The notes beneath the pieces are model-generated. The model made no database searches, was not told the origin of the DNA, and saw only the letters and a list, made by a program, of their open reading frames with translations. The position numbers and the translations under genes are program-made. Below, one piece after another: positions 1-9,880 of a stretch of DNA of 19,815 nucleotides. The stretch is from positions 1 through 19,815 of the forward strand of contig CAZCTC010000111.1 in assembly GCA_964501335.1 (NCBI GenBank), read 5' to 3'. This DNA is from CAZCTC01 sp964501335 (GTDB lineage: Bacteria > Chloroflexota > Anaerolineae > B4-G1 > SLSP01). Each line of letters begins with the position of its first letter. Within the stretch, counting starts at the first letter, position 1.

Positions 1-251
1 GGGCTTCAGAAAGCCCGCGAAAACATAGCCCTTTTCCAGAGCCGCCCCGGTGACGTTCTCTCCCCCTCCTTCCCCCACAGAGCAATCAACATTCAGGAAC
101 CAGATCCCCGTTCCCGCGTGTTCGTTGGGGTGCTTCGCGAGGAGGGGGCCGGGGGGAGGATGAGGGCCAACAGGCAGCGCCTGAAAACCATTTTCATCCT
201 TCGGGGTGCCGCCCTCCGCATCTCTACGGTGAAATCTCTTTTCTTGCCCCC
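1..251. other. Non-coding tail after macroglobulin gene, with half hairpin at the edge
   Basis: Positions 1-24 hold loop CAGA and the arm AAGCCCGCGAAAAC of a hairpin like the one at 15352-15383. The other arm is cut at GGGCTT by the window edge. It would be the first hairpin after the macroglobulin stop on the minus strand. No convincing gene was found here. Confidence 0.5.
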
Positions 252-3200
252 TCACGGCTGGATCGCAAACCGCACGCTCTCCGACATCCCCCACAGCGCC
301 GGGTCGTACATCGCCCAACACTGCGCCGGGACCGCCGTAAATTGCCCACCCGCCACCGCCCGCGCCAGATAGTGAAATTGATGGGGCCCCTTCGTCAACC
401 GGGTGAAGAAGAAATCCACCCGCCCGGCCCGCACCTCTTTGTAATCATAGGCATAAGAACGCTCCTCACTCTCCCCCCAAACATAAGGATCGACCCGGGC
501 CGCGTTCCGGCTGAGACGCTCATTCAACGGCTCCAATCCGCCCGGCAGACTGTCTTCCACAATCACATAACTCCCCACCGCCGGCATGACCACCGACACC
601 TCCACATCGACCAACTGCCCCGCAGTCGCCTGCGTGATCACCTCGCCGCTCACCGCATTCCGATAGATCCGCGTCACACTGATCGGCCCCGCCGGCTCGA
701 CGGCCGTCTGCGCCACCTGCCAGTCCTGCACCAGCCGGTAAGAGAGTCCCGCGCCGGCATAATTGACCTGCAACACGTTCGTCCCCGTCTGGAAATCCCC
801 CGGCGTCAACTCCACCTCGACGGTCTGCTGCCCGGCCCCCAGCTTCCCCTTCGCCAATACCGCGCCGTTGAGTTCCACTGAATAAGCCCCGCTCGCCGGC
901 CCGACCTCTCCCTCAGCCAGATAATCCGTCAACGCCAGCACCGCAAAGGCCGTCTCATTCGTATTCCCCCACCCCTCGCCGGTACGATGGGCCAGCAGCC
1001 ATAGAACGGCTCCCCCCGCCAGTTCATGGCCCGGACTGACCCGGGCCAGCGCGCTCAACGCCAGCGCCGTGGCATGGATCTCCGAAGCCGACATCCGCCG
1101 CTCCCCGTCGGAATTCTCAGTCGCCGCCGCCCAGGAAACCAACCCATCCTGCTGGATCGCCTGAGCCGCCAGAATATCGATCACCACCCCGGCCTGTTTC
1201 TGCTCACCCACCTCATCCAATGCCAGCGCCAGCGCCGCCAGCCCAAAGGCGTCCAACTCCTCCGTGCGTTCAACCAGTTTCAAAGTCGCCGTCAGATCGG
1301 GATGCCCGACCGCCGCCATACTGTAAAGGGCATAAGCCTGCAACGAAAGATCCTTCTGCCCCATATTCTCATCCAGCCAGGCTGCGCCCCGCGCCGCCAC
1401 CGCCGGATCGACCTCATAGCCGGCCCCGGCCGTTGTCCCCAACCCGAAAAGCACCCAGGCCGTCTGATAGGTATCGCCCTCACTCTCATACCACCAGCCC
1501 CAGCCGCCGTTCTCATGCTGAAATCCATAGATCCGCTGCACACTGGCGTTGACCCATTCCGGCAGCTGCGCCTCCAGATCGGGACGCGCCAGCTCCAACT
1601 GCCGCAGCGTCCGCACGGCTACCAGATCAGCCACCAACCGGCTGGTCGTCTGCTCCACACAGCCGTAGGGATAGCCCACCAGATAATCCACCCCCTCCAG
1701 CACCACCCCCGCCGCCGGATTGAGCGTCAACCGCACCCGGCTCGTCGGCAAAACGCCCACGGGCAACGTCACCGGCAGCGTCAGCCCCTGCTGAAAAAGC
1801 CCGGCCGCTCCGCTCTGCTCTCTTGCCGCCAACAACTGCACCGGAATCACCGCCTGGATCGCATCGGCGAGGCCCGTCTCGGACTCCACCTGCACCATCG
1901 GCGTAAAAAGCCCCGTTTCGGTCACCATTGCCGTCCAGTTCAATACCAGCGGCACGCCCCCGCCCACGATTGCACTCTGCACCGCCGTCGTGACCGGCAT
2001 CCCGCTCAATGTCGCCGTCAACGCCCCACTCGCCGCTTCCGTCGCCTGCACCCGCGCCGTCAACGATACCACATCGCCCACCGTCAACTGCCGCGGGAAG
2101 AGCGGCTGCGCCGCCAGCTCCTGACCGGTCGTAATCACCAGCCCGCCCTCGCCGACCGCATTGCCCACCGTCACCGCCCGCGCCGTCACCCGCCACTGAG
2201 TAATGGAATCGGGCAACTGCACCGTCGTCGTGACCCATCCTTCGGCATCCGTCTCCAGCGCCGGAATCCACAACGCCGTATCGGGGAAATCGCTCCGCAG
2301 CGCTGCTCCGGGCAACAACTCCCGTCCCCCGCCGCCGTTCTCACCGCTGGAAACCCTCAGCGCCAGAGAGTCATAATTCAACACCGCGTTTTCACGCATC
2401 GCATAAACGGCCTCATCGATCGGCAAAGAATTGCCGGCCGCCAGCGCCTCCAACCCCACATCGGTCATCGCCAGCGACAGCTCCGCCTGCACCGGCCGGC
2501 CCTCCGCATCGAGCACCCGCACGGTCACCGTCGCCGGCTCTCCCGGCGCATAATCCGCCCGATCCGCAGCCACGGTCACGCTGAGCGGACGCTCCGCCGG
2601 CGGAACCTGCAACATCACCACCGCATCCGCCAGCCGGCCGTAAGGAAAACCGCTGTAATAATCCTTACTCTCATGCCAGGCACTGACTTTGACAAAAATG
2701 TTGGGCCCGTCCCCGGCTTCGATAGGCAGTTTGATCGGAGTCTCCGGCGCCTGCAACGCAATCAGCCGGCTGCGCCGCACCTGCCCCCGTTCCACCGTCA
2801 ACAGCGCCGGCCCACTGAACGGCGAAGTGACCGTCAACAGCGCCGTCTCCCCCACGGCATAACGCAACCGGTCGGCATTCAAAATCAGATAATCTCCCCA
2901 TCCTTCAGATAAATCCGCCGGATCTCTTCCATAAATCTGTACCCGGCGGGACAGCTCCCGCCCGGCGGCATCGCGCCCCCCAATGTGCAAAACATAGCTT
3001 TCCGTTCCCGTCAACACCGACGAGAAAGTTACCCGCCCGTATTCTCCCGTTGTGGCCGTCTGAGTGATCAAAGGGGTCTTCCATTCATCATCCAGCTCCA
3101 ACGTTGCCGTCAAAAGCCGGCCGGATACCGGCGCCCCATCCAGATCCAGAACAGTCGCCGTAACGGTAAAAGGCATCCCTACCGCTACCCCATCCGGCAG

Positions 3201-5966
3201 GGTACTCATCTCCAATCGCTCTTCGTTTTCCAGAACCTGCACCCCTACCAATCCGCTCACCGCCTGCCGGCTGTCGTCATCCACCACCGCCTCAAATCCC
3301 CACCGATTCCAGAGAGACCTTCCCCAATTGGAAACCGCCGGAAACGCATATTCCCAGGGATTCTCGTCATACCATGACAGATAATCCCCCATCGTCTCCG
3401 GCTCCACGGGAGAGATCGGCACCGTCACGGTGAAAAAGCCCGCGGCATCGGTTTTTCCGACCAGCAATTGCTTCTGGAAATACCAGCGAGGTTCCTCATC
3501 CCAATAATTCCGGGCCTCCATATACTGATTCAAAGTAATCGCGGCCCCGGCCACCGGCTGCCCAAACCAATAGGCGCTGGAAACGGTCAGGGTGATCGTC
3601 TCCCCATCCAACACCTGCGCTCGATCGGCCGTCACCTGCACCTGATAATCGGGCTTGCGATAATCCTCCACCTTGAAATCCAGGTGATGGCGCTCGCCGG
3701 CCACCACGGCCTCCAGGGTATAATTTCCCAGAGTACCACCCTCCGCCAGCGCAAAGGTCCCGGAGATCGTCCCGAACCGTCCCGTCGTCAACTCCCGGCT
3801 CTGCACCAGATTGCCCCGCGCATCCAACAGCCGCACCGTCACCGCCTGCCCCTGCGGCAGGGGTTCCAGCTCCCCATCGCCGTCGCGGCGCACCCACCCT
3901 TTGAAAGCCACCGTCTGCCCGGCGCGATAGAGTAGCCGATCGGTATAAAGATAGACCAGCCATTCCTGCGGCGTCGGAGCATTGATCCGCGGCGGCCCCC
4001 AACCATCGCCGCCGGAGTTCCAGAGATCGCGGCTCCAGGCCTGATTCATCCCGCTGATCGCAATATCTTTCCCCTCGCCCGCCGTAGCCAGCGCCGGCAT
4101 CGCCTCGCCTCCGGCCCGGCCGCTGAAAATGCCCTCCGCATTGGTCCGGCCGGTCAGCACGACCTTCCCCGCCGGATCGTAAAAAGTCACCGGGACATCC
4201 ACCGCCGGCTCGCCTTCAGCCTCCGTCACCCAGGCCGTCACCTGAGGCCCGGCCGCCTTGACCATCAGAAAACGCTGCGTCAATACCGTCAACATCCGAT
4301 CCAGCGGTTTGCTCCCGCCGCGCAATTCCAACACATAGAGCCCGGGCGCCACATCCTCAGGGAAAACAATCGCCTGCCGCCCCGGTTCTTCATAGGAAAC
4401 CGGCAAAGTCGCCGCCAGCTCCAGATCCTCCACCGGTAAAAACGCGGAGAGATCCTCCCTTACCACCCCTGATTCCCAAAAACGATCCGGCGATTCGTCG
4501 TCCAGCAAGGCCTGGTAACGTTCCCAAAATTCCCCCCAGGTCAGTCGATAGAGCACCGCCGACAAACAGGGCGCCTCATCCATAGAACCGGCTTGCACCT
4601 CCACCGGCATTGCCCGCTGAATATCAGCCGGCATGACCTGCAAGCGGGATCTGTAACCAAAGGAAGCCCTTTCATCCGCCGCTCCGACCGTAAAAACCGT
4701 CCGATAAGGCCCTTCCAGCCAGGCATGACCGGTCGCATCCTGCAACGTAGAATCGAGCGACATCTCATACACGCTGCCTTCCACCAGACAACTTTCCGGA
4801 GTAAAAAGCAAACTCTTCGCCGTTACAGAAAGGGTCCCGGCCACCGCCGGCGTAATATGGAACGACGCCCGCAGCGATGCCTCATCCATCTCCCGGTTGA
4901 ATTTGAAATCCACCACACTGTGCGGCCCCTTCGCCTTGCCTGACGGGCTGACATAGGCAATCAACGGCGGCGCCTGATAAACCGTGCTCTGCGTCCGGGT
5001 GAAAACATCCCCATTCGGAGAATAAACCTCCCCGTTCAGACTCAGGCGGACCCTCAACCCCGGCGTGACCGGAGCCCCGGCCGTCCAGGTATAAACCCGC
5101 CCCGCCTCGTCCCAGCTCAACGTCCCCGTCAACGCCGGGGTCAGCTGCCAGGCCGCCTGTACGCTCTCCGGGTCCAGCGCATAGTTAAACCGCACCCTCG
5201 CCCCTTCCGGCATCGACAGCCAGTCATACGCAGAAACATCCAGCCGGGCCACCTTAAAATTTAACGTGTAGGGAGAATTGAGAATCGATCCATCCAGACT
5301 TTGAGCTGTGGAAGAAATCGTCACCGCATAACTCGCCCCCGGCGCCAGCTTTTCCGTCGGCGTGATCCGCACACTGCGCCCCGCCGCCGTCGCCGTATAA
5401 GCCACCGTCGGGCTGATCTGCACAGCGCCGACCACCGTCTCCGGCTGCATCTCCTGGTTGAAAGCAATCAGGATCGTCGGCTGCAACGACACCACCCCAT
5501 TGGCATTCTGGGAATATTCCCCGGCCTCGCCGACCTGACCGTTGAAAACCACCGGAGGGCGGGCAATCCGGATGTGCCAATCGCTCTGTTGCGCCAGGGT
5601 CACGCCCGAAGTCGCCGCCAGTGCCGGGTCCAGCGCAATCCGGTAACGTTGCCCCGGCACAAAATTCCGCTCCGGTCGGAAGGTCAGCTCCGTCGCCTCG
5701 GCATTCCAGGCCCAGACCCCTTTCGTAGGCGGTTCAATAATCAAAGGAGAAGAAGCGCTGCGAGGATCCATCGCTTCGGTGAAACGGATGACCAGCGGGC
5801 GCTGAGCCGGATAGCTCGACAGAGACGACGGCTCCACCAGGGCCGCCAGAGGCACACTTACGGGCGTCGGTATCGTCGTGGGAGAAACCATCCAATCTGC
5901 CTCACAGGCAGCCAGCAACAACACCAGCAAAGCCCCCCCGATCAACCATTCATACCAACGTCTCAT
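252..5966 (-). CDS. Alpha-2-macroglobulin family lipoprotein with thioester domain
   Basis: This 1904-aa protein is a bacterial alpha-2-macroglobulin. Members of this family trap attacking proteases at the cell envelope: bait-region cleavage exposes a thioester that binds the protease covalently. Residues 1-21 are a lipoprotein signal with lipobox LAAC (Cys21), so it is probably membrane-anchored. About four SbsA/Big_5-like Ig domains follow (about 50-430), recognisable by repeats such as VIRFTEAMDP and VDFKFNREMDE. Then come macroglobulin domains (including YTDRLLYRAGQTVAFKG), a Gly-rich probable bait segment (SSGENGGGGREL), and the A2M domain (ALWIP...WRVTARAV). The thioester motif GCVEQ is at residues 1435-1439 (1650-1664), followed by an alpha-toroid-like region (NGGWGWW). 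E. coli YfhM is about 1650 aa; the extra length here is mostly Ig-like repeats. The ATG at 5966 has only a weak AAAGGG ribosome-binding site. It lies 87 nt after a paralog lacking the thioester domain. The family call is secure; the substrate is unknown. Confidence 0.93.
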   Translation of the reverse strand: MRRWYEWLIGGALLVLLLAACEADWMVSPTTIPTPVSVPLAALVEPSSLSSYPAQRPLVIRFTEAMDPRSASSPLIIEPPTKGVWAWNAEATELTFRPERNFVPGQRYRIALDPALAATSGVTLAQQSDWHIRIARPPVVFNGQVGEAGEYSQNANGVVSLQPTILIAFNQEMQPETVVGAVQISPTVAYTATAAGRSVRITPTEKLAPGASYAVTISSTAQSLDGSILNSPYTLNFKVARLDVSAYDWLSMPEGARVRFNYALDPESVQAAWQLTPALTGTLSWDEAGRVYTWTAGAPVTPGLRVRLSLNGEVYSPNGDVFTRTQSTVYQAPPLIAYVSPSGKAKGPHSVVDFKFNREMDEASLRASFHITPAVAGTLSVTAKSLLFTPESCLVEGSVYEMSLDSTLQDATGHAWLEGPYRTVFTVGAADERASFGYRSRLQVMPADIQRAMPVEVQAGSMDEAPCLSAVLYRLTWGEFWERYQALLDDESPDRFWESGVVREDLSAFLPVEDLELAATLPVSYEEPGRQAIVFPEDVAPGLYVLELRGGSKPLDRMLTVLTQRFLMVKAAGPQVTAWVTEAEGEPAVDVPVTFYDPAGKVVLTGRTNAEGIFSGRAGGEAMPALATAGEGKDIAISGMNQAWSRDLWNSGGDGWGPPRINAPTPQEWLVYLYTDRLLYRAGQTVAFKGWVRRDGDGELEPLPQGQAVTVRLLDARGNLVQSRELTTGRFGTISGTFALAEGGTLGNYTLEAVVAGERHHLDFKVEDYRKPDYQVQVTADRAQVLDGETITLTVSSAYWFGQPVAGAAITLNQYMEARNYWDEEPRWYFQKQLLVGKTDAAGFFTVTVPISPVEPETMGDYLSWYDENPWEYAFPAVSNWGRSLWNRWGFEAVVDDDSRQAVSGLVGVQVLENEERLEMSTLPDGVAVGMPFTVTATVLDLDGAPVSGRLLTATLELDDEWKTPLITQTATTGEYGRVTFSSVLTGTESYVLHIGGRDAAGRELSRRVQIYGRDPADLSEGWGDYLILNADRLRYAVGETALLTVTSPFSGPALLTVERGQVRRSRLIALQAPETPIKLPIEAGDGPNIFVKVSAWHESKDYYSGFPYGRLADAVVMLQVPPAERPLSVTVAADRADYAPGEPATVTVRVLDAEGRPVQAELSLAMTDVGLEALAAGNSLPIDEAVYAMRENAVLNYDSLALRVSSGENGGGGRELLPGAALRSDFPDTALWIPALETDAEGWVTTTVQLPDSITQWRVTARAVTVGNAVGEGGLVITTGQELAAQPLFPRQLTVGDVVSLTARVQATEAASGALTATLSGMPVTTAVQSAIVGGGVPLVLNWTAMVTETGLFTPMVQVESETGLADAIQAVIPVQLLAAREQSGAAGLFQQGLTLPVTLPVGVLPTSRVRLTLNPAAGVVLEGVDYLVGYPYGCVEQTTSRLVADLVAVRTLRQLELARPDLEAQLPEWVNASVQRIYGFQHENGGWGWWYESEGDTYQTAWVLFGLGTTAGAGYEVDPAVAARGAAWLDENMGQKDLSLQAYALYSMAAVGHPDLTATLKLVERTEELDAFGLAALALALDEVGEQKQAGVVIDILAAQAIQQDGLVSWAAATENSDGERRMSASEIHATALALSALARVSPGHELAGGAVLWLLAHRTGEGWGNTNETAFAVLALTDYLAEGEVGPASGAYSVELNGAVLAKGKLGAGQQTVEVELTPGDFQTGTNVLQVNYAGAGLSYRLVQDWQVAQTAVEPAGPISVTRIYRNAVSGEVITQATAGQLVDVEVSVVMPAVGSYVIVEDSLPGGLEPLNERLSRNAARVDPYVWGESEERSYAYDYKEVRAGRVDFFFTRLTKGPHQFHYLARAVAGGQFTAVPAQCWAMYDPALWGMSESVRFAIQP

Positions 5967-5999
5967 CCCCCATCCCTTTCTTAAAAAGAGAAGTTTTTG

Positions 6000-6038
6000 T
6001 ATATTATTTCGCGCGCCAAAGGCGCGCGAAATAATATA
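6000..6038. repeat. Perfect 18-bp hairpin between the macroglobulin genes
   Basis: Arms at 6000-6017 and 6021-6038 (TATTATTTCGCGCGCC core) pair perfectly around a 3-nt loop. It lies 15 nt after the stop of the thioester-less gene and 33 nt before the start of the next. No T-run follows on the minus strand, so it may be an mRNA-processing or stability hairpin, not a terminator. Confidence 0.75.
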
Positions 6039-6053
6039 ATTTTTAAAACCTGT

Positions 6054-9000
6054 CTACTTCTGCGTCACCACCGTCACCGTCGCCTCGCCTACCTGCATTG
6101 CTTCCGTAACGGCGCGCACCGTAATCCGCCAGAGACCGGACTGATCCGGCAACTTGAACTGCACTGCCCCCACCCCGTCAGCCGGCACCGTATGCACCGG
6201 CAGCCACCACGAAACCGTCGTAAAAGCACTGTGCGGCATCTGCTCCCAGGTCGGCAATTCCACCGCCTCCCCGGCCTCCGCCATCACCCCCCGTCGCCAT
6301 CCAAAAGCGTCGAAATTCCGCACCCGATTGCCGCGCTCCTGATAGAAAGCATCGTAAATCGAAGGCTCGACCACTCCGTTCAATTGATACAACGTCTCAT
6401 CGGCCAGATCCAGAGAGAGTTCCGCCGACACCCCCTGCCCGGTGGAATCCCCTACCCGCACGGTCAGGGTAATCTCATCACCCGGCGCATAAAAAAGACG
6501 ATCCGGCGAAGCCGTCACAAAAAGCCGTCGATTGGCCGTCGGCATATTCAAAATCCCCACCGAACGATAAAGCCCCGAATCTGCCGACAGAATCCCACCC
6601 GGATTCTCAGCCCCACTGGCATAGGCCCGCCAACCGTGCAGCGCCACATACAGATTCGCCATATCCTCAACCTGCACCGGAATCTTCAAAATCGTCGCCG
6701 GCGGCGTCAACGTCACCACCTGCGCCGACCGCACCTGACTGCGCTCAAAGGTCAACAGCGCCGTTCCGGTATAATTCGAGCCGATCAACAGCTGCGCCGA
6801 CTCTCCGCTGTTATAACTCTCCCGATCGAGCACCAGCGACAACAACTCCGGCCCGCTGCGCCAGCCGTTCAAATCACCCGCCATCCCAAAAAGCAACGTC
6901 GTAAAACTCATCGCATTGCCCAGGGCATCCTTCCCACTCACCACCAGTTCATACTGCCCCGGTTGATCCAGCGTCACCGGCACATCCACCAGACCGTCGT
7001 CCCGGGTCTGCACCTGCAACGCCGTCGTAATTTCCCGATAAGCCCTCGCGCCGGTATTCCAGCTGCGCAGCGAAACGTTCAAAGCCCGTCCTCCCACCGG
7101 CAATCCCGCCAGAGTGCCCACACTGAACGTCGAGGTCACGGTCTGGCTCACCGGCCGGATAATCCCACTCAATTGCCCCGAAATGCGCTCCGCCGCCTTG
7201 AAAAGCTGCACGGTCGTAAACCGGCTTGCCGCATTCTCTCCCTTGCCGACCTGCGCCTCGAAACCGCGGAAAACCGGGCCCAGGCGGCCGGCGGCATCTT
7301 CCGAAATCACCGCCTCGCTCAAGGTCATCGGCAACGTATACGAGAAAACACCCTGCGCATCCGTCTTGCCGGTCGCCAGCACCCCCAGCTTCACCCATGA
7401 GGGTACCGGATCCCATTCCGGCCCCACCATCACCCGCTCGAACATCGTCAGCGTTACCGGCGCCCCGGCCAGCACCGTGCCGGCCTTATCCCACGCCGTC
7501 ACGGTCAGGCTCAACGGCTCGTGAACCGCCAACGCCGCCTGCGAAGGCACCACGGTCACCCGCCCCTGCATCTCCGGCACCGACTCCACCCAAAAATCGT
7601 GGCGCTGAATCTCCGAATTGATATCCAGCTCGATGCCGTAACGCCCCGGCAGGGCCTCTTTAGCCAGCGAGAAGGTGCCGCTGATTGTCCCAAAGACACT
7701 GACCGTCAAACTTCGGCTGACGATGATCTCACCGCCGGCATCTCGCATCCGCGCCATCACCCGCACGCCGTCCGGCATCCGCGAAAGCGACACCCCGCTG
7801 TCGATCGCCATCACCGCCTTAAAATTGACCTCCTCGCCGGGTTGATAGAGCGGACGATCGGTGTAGAGATAGGCCGGATATTGCCGGGAGATGGGCTGAG
7901 GAATCCGCCAGCCGGCCCACCGGCTCTCCGTGCTCTGCCATTCGGAAGTCAAACCGGCCGCCGTCACATTGTCGCCGTCGCCGACCAGCAGCAAAAGCGG
8001 CTGCACATTCGCCGGCACCACGCCCCGAAAGATCCCCTGAGCATCGGTATTTCCCACCAATAAAGGCCCGGAAGAAGCCCCATAGACCTGCACCGACAGG
8101 TTCTCCAACGGCTTGCCGTCCAGATCGCTGACCCAGGTAAAGACCTCAGCCCCACTTCGCTTCACCAGCACCGTATTCTGAGTCAAAACCACCAGAATCG
8201 GCCGCCGCGGCCGACCGGCCTCCTCCAGCACCAACCAGTAAAGCCCGGAGGCTACCCGCGTCGGAATACGCAATTCCTGCCAGTTCTCCGCCCCCGCATC
8301 CCGAATTCCCACTGCCCAGCGCCGGGCCAGGGTCAGATCCGCCATCTGCAAAGAAGAAGTCGCCTCACTTGTCGCGCCCGGCACATCCAACCGGTACTGC
8401 GCCACAAATTGGGCCGGCGTCAAAGGATAGATCGCCGCCGTCACACAGCGCGCCAGCGGGTCGTTCTCCCGGGAAAATTTAAAAGGCAGATTGCGCCGCC
8501 CGCCGATCCCAATCACCTCCAACCGGGAACCGTCGGCCAGATCGGCCGCAAAAAAGGCATTCTGCGCAGCCTCCCCCACCCCAAAAGACCAGACCGGAGA
8601 GGCCACCGTCCAGCTGACCCCCTCGGTATCGGTCAAAAATTCGGAAAGCGTCACCGTATAACGCGCCCCGGTCGAGAAACAGCCTTCCTTTAAATTGAAG
8701 CTGAGCTGATTTCCCTCCCAGGAAAAATCGCCCTCCAGCGTCGGCGTGATCGAAAAAGCAGCCTGCACCGCCTTTTTATCCATCCGCCGGGCAAAAGCAA
8801 TCTGAAACGCCGCAGCCGGTGTGGCCGCATCGCCGCGGGGCGTCACCCCCAAAATCAACGGCGGCGCCTGCAAATCAAAGGGGCCAGGCAGCGGCACCAC
8901 CGTCTGCTCTGCATCCGTCAGCACCCCGCTGAAACCCAGCGTCACCTTCAACTCCGGAGTCACGACCGTAGCCACCGTCCAGGTGAAAACCTGCCCGGCC

Positions 9001-9878
9001 TCATCCCAGCTCAATTCGCCCGGCAATGCCGGGGTCAACAGCCAGGCCGCCTGCACTGAGGCAGGATCCATCGGCTGCTTGAAAGTCGTCACAATCGCAT
9101 CCGAAAGCTCAGGCCGGGCGGGCCATTCCGCCGTCACAGCCGGCGGCTCGACCCGCACCCCCCAGGAATAAGCCTGCGCCAGCGGCCGACCGTCCAGATC
9201 GGTCGCCGTCTTCGCCAGCACAAATTGATAGGCCGTCTCCGGCGTCAAAGGCTCCGTCGGCGTGATCCACAGCTCACTCCCTTGCAATGTCAGCGCAAAC
9301 TTCACCGCGGGGGTTACCGCCAACGCCTTCCGCACCGCCGCCTCATCCATCAGCTCGCTGAAAGTAAGATGGACGATCGGTTGTCGTTCGATAGAAATAG
9401 AAAGCTCCTCGCACGGCCCGACTTCGGCGATCTCGCACCCCGACACCGTCACCAACCGTGCAATCTCGATCTCCCAAACCGGCCGCTCCGTCACCGTCAC
9501 GCCGGCCGCCGCCCTTAACGCCGGATCGAGGGAAATCTGATAGCGCGTTCCCGGTTCAAAACCCACGGTCGGTGTAAAAACCAGCTCCGTGGCCTCGGAA
9601 TTCCACGTCCAACTCCCCTTCACCGTCGGTGAAAGGATTAAAGGCTTCTTCGCACTGTCCGGCTCCATCGGCTGATTAAACCGAATCGCCAGAGGACGAT
9701 CGACCGGATAACGCTCTGGGAGACCGGCATCATCCAGGACCGCTTCCACAGACAGCGCCGTCGGTGTCACAGCCGGAGAAGGTGCAGGCGGGCTCACTGT
9801 CGCAGTCGTACAGGCCGCCAGCCCCCAAATCAACAGTCCCAATCCGCACCATAAAAGCATTCTCCGGCTGATCCGCAT
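6054..9878 (-). CDS. Alpha-2-macroglobulin family lipoprotein lacking the thioester domain
   Basis: This 1274-aa paralog of the downstream macroglobulin has a lipoprotein signal with lipobox LAAC (Cys23 from the ATG). SbsA/Big_5-like Ig repeats follow, including RPLAIRFNQPMEP and SVQAAWLLTPALPGELSWDEAGQ; the same blocks occur in the neighbour. Macroglobulin domains come next (YTDRPLYQPGEEVNFKA), then a probable bait segment and the start of the A2M domain (SWWLPV...LWRITVRAV). It stops shortly after that point with TAG. There is no GCxEQ thioester motif and no alpha-toroid: roughly 650 C-terminal residues of the paralog are absent, and the 87-nt gap downstream does not encode them. I chose ATG 9878 because GGAGG sits 6 nt upstream; an in-frame GTG at 9884 abuts the GGAGG with no spacing. 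The upstream gene ends 2 nt before this start, suggesting translational coupling. It could be a non-covalent protease binder or a partner of the full-length paralog (inference). Confidence 0.9.
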   Translation of the reverse strand: MRISRRMLLWCGLGLLIWGLAACTTATVSPPAPSPAVTPTALSVEAVLDDAGLPERYPVDRPLAIRFNQPMEPDSAKKPLILSPTVKGSWTWNSEATELVFTPTVGFEPGTRYQISLDPALRAAAGVTVTERPVWEIEIARLVTVSGCEIAEVGPCEELSISIERQPIVHLTFSELMDEAAVRKALAVTPAVKFALTLQGSELWITPTEPLTPETAYQFVLAKTATDLDGRPLAQAYSWGVRVEPPAVTAEWPARPELSDAIVTTFKQPMDPASVQAAWLLTPALPGELSWDEAGQVFTWTVATVVTPELKVTLGFSGVLTDAEQTVVPLPGPFDLQAPPLILGVTPRGDAATPAAAFQIAFARRMDKKAVQAAFSITPTLEGDFSWEGNQLSFNLKEGCFSTGARYTVTLSEFLTDTEGVSWTVASPVWSFGVGEAAQNAFFAADLADGSRLEVIGIGGRRNLPFKFSRENDPLARCVTAAIYPLTPAQFVAQYRLDVPGATSEATSSLQMADLTLARRWAVGIRDAGAENWQELRIPTRVASGLYWLVLEEAGRPRRPILVVLTQNTVLVKRSGAEVFTWVSDLDGKPLENLSVQVYGASSGPLLVGNTDAQGIFRGVVPANVQPLLLLVGDGDNVTAAGLTSEWQSTESRWAGWRIPQPISRQYPAYLYTDRPLYQPGEEVNFKAVMAIDSGVSLSRMPDGVRVMARMRDAGGEIIVSRSLTVSVFGTISGTFSLAKEALPGRYGIELDINSEIQRHDFWVESVPEMQGRVTVVPSQAALAVHEPLSLTVTAWDKAGTVLAGAPVTLTMFERVMVGPEWDPVPSWVKLGVLATGKTDAQGVFSYTLPMTLSEAVISEDAAGRLGPVFRGFEAQVGKGENAASRFTTVQLFKAAERISGQLSGIIRPVSQTVTSTFSVGTLAGLPVGGRALNVSLRSWNTGARAYREITTALQVQTRDDGLVDVPVTLDQPGQYELVVSGKDALGNAMSFTTLLFGMAGDLNGWRSGPELLSLVLDRESYNSGESAQLLIGSNYTGTALLTFERSQVRSAQVVTLTPPATILKIPVQVEDMANLYVALHGWRAYASGAENPGGILSADSGLYRSVGILNMPTANRRLFVTASPDRLFYAPGDEITLTVRVGDSTGQGVSAELSLDLADETLYQLNGVVEPSIYDAFYQERGNRVRNFDAFGWRRGVMAEAGEAVELPTWEQMPHSAFTTVSWWLPVHTVPADGVGAVQFKLPDQSGLWRITVRAVTEAMQVGEATVTVVTQK

Positions 9879-9880
9879 CG

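Noticed and set aside
1..255. Minus-strand open frame from a GTG overlapping the macroglobulin stop (GTGA) and running off the left edge
   Set aside because: It reads straight through the intergenic hairpin, has no ribosome-binding site of its own and shows no recognisable domain. It could only be rescued if it continues as a conserved protein beyond the window.
1026..2912. Long plus-strand open frame of 628 codons
   Set aside because: It lies opposite the macroglobulin gene and has Arg/His/Gln/Pro-rich composition typical of an antisense shadow of a GC-rich gene.
5997..7400. Long plus-strand open frame of 467 codons
   Set aside because: Same antisense composition; it is covered by the thioester-less macroglobulin gene.
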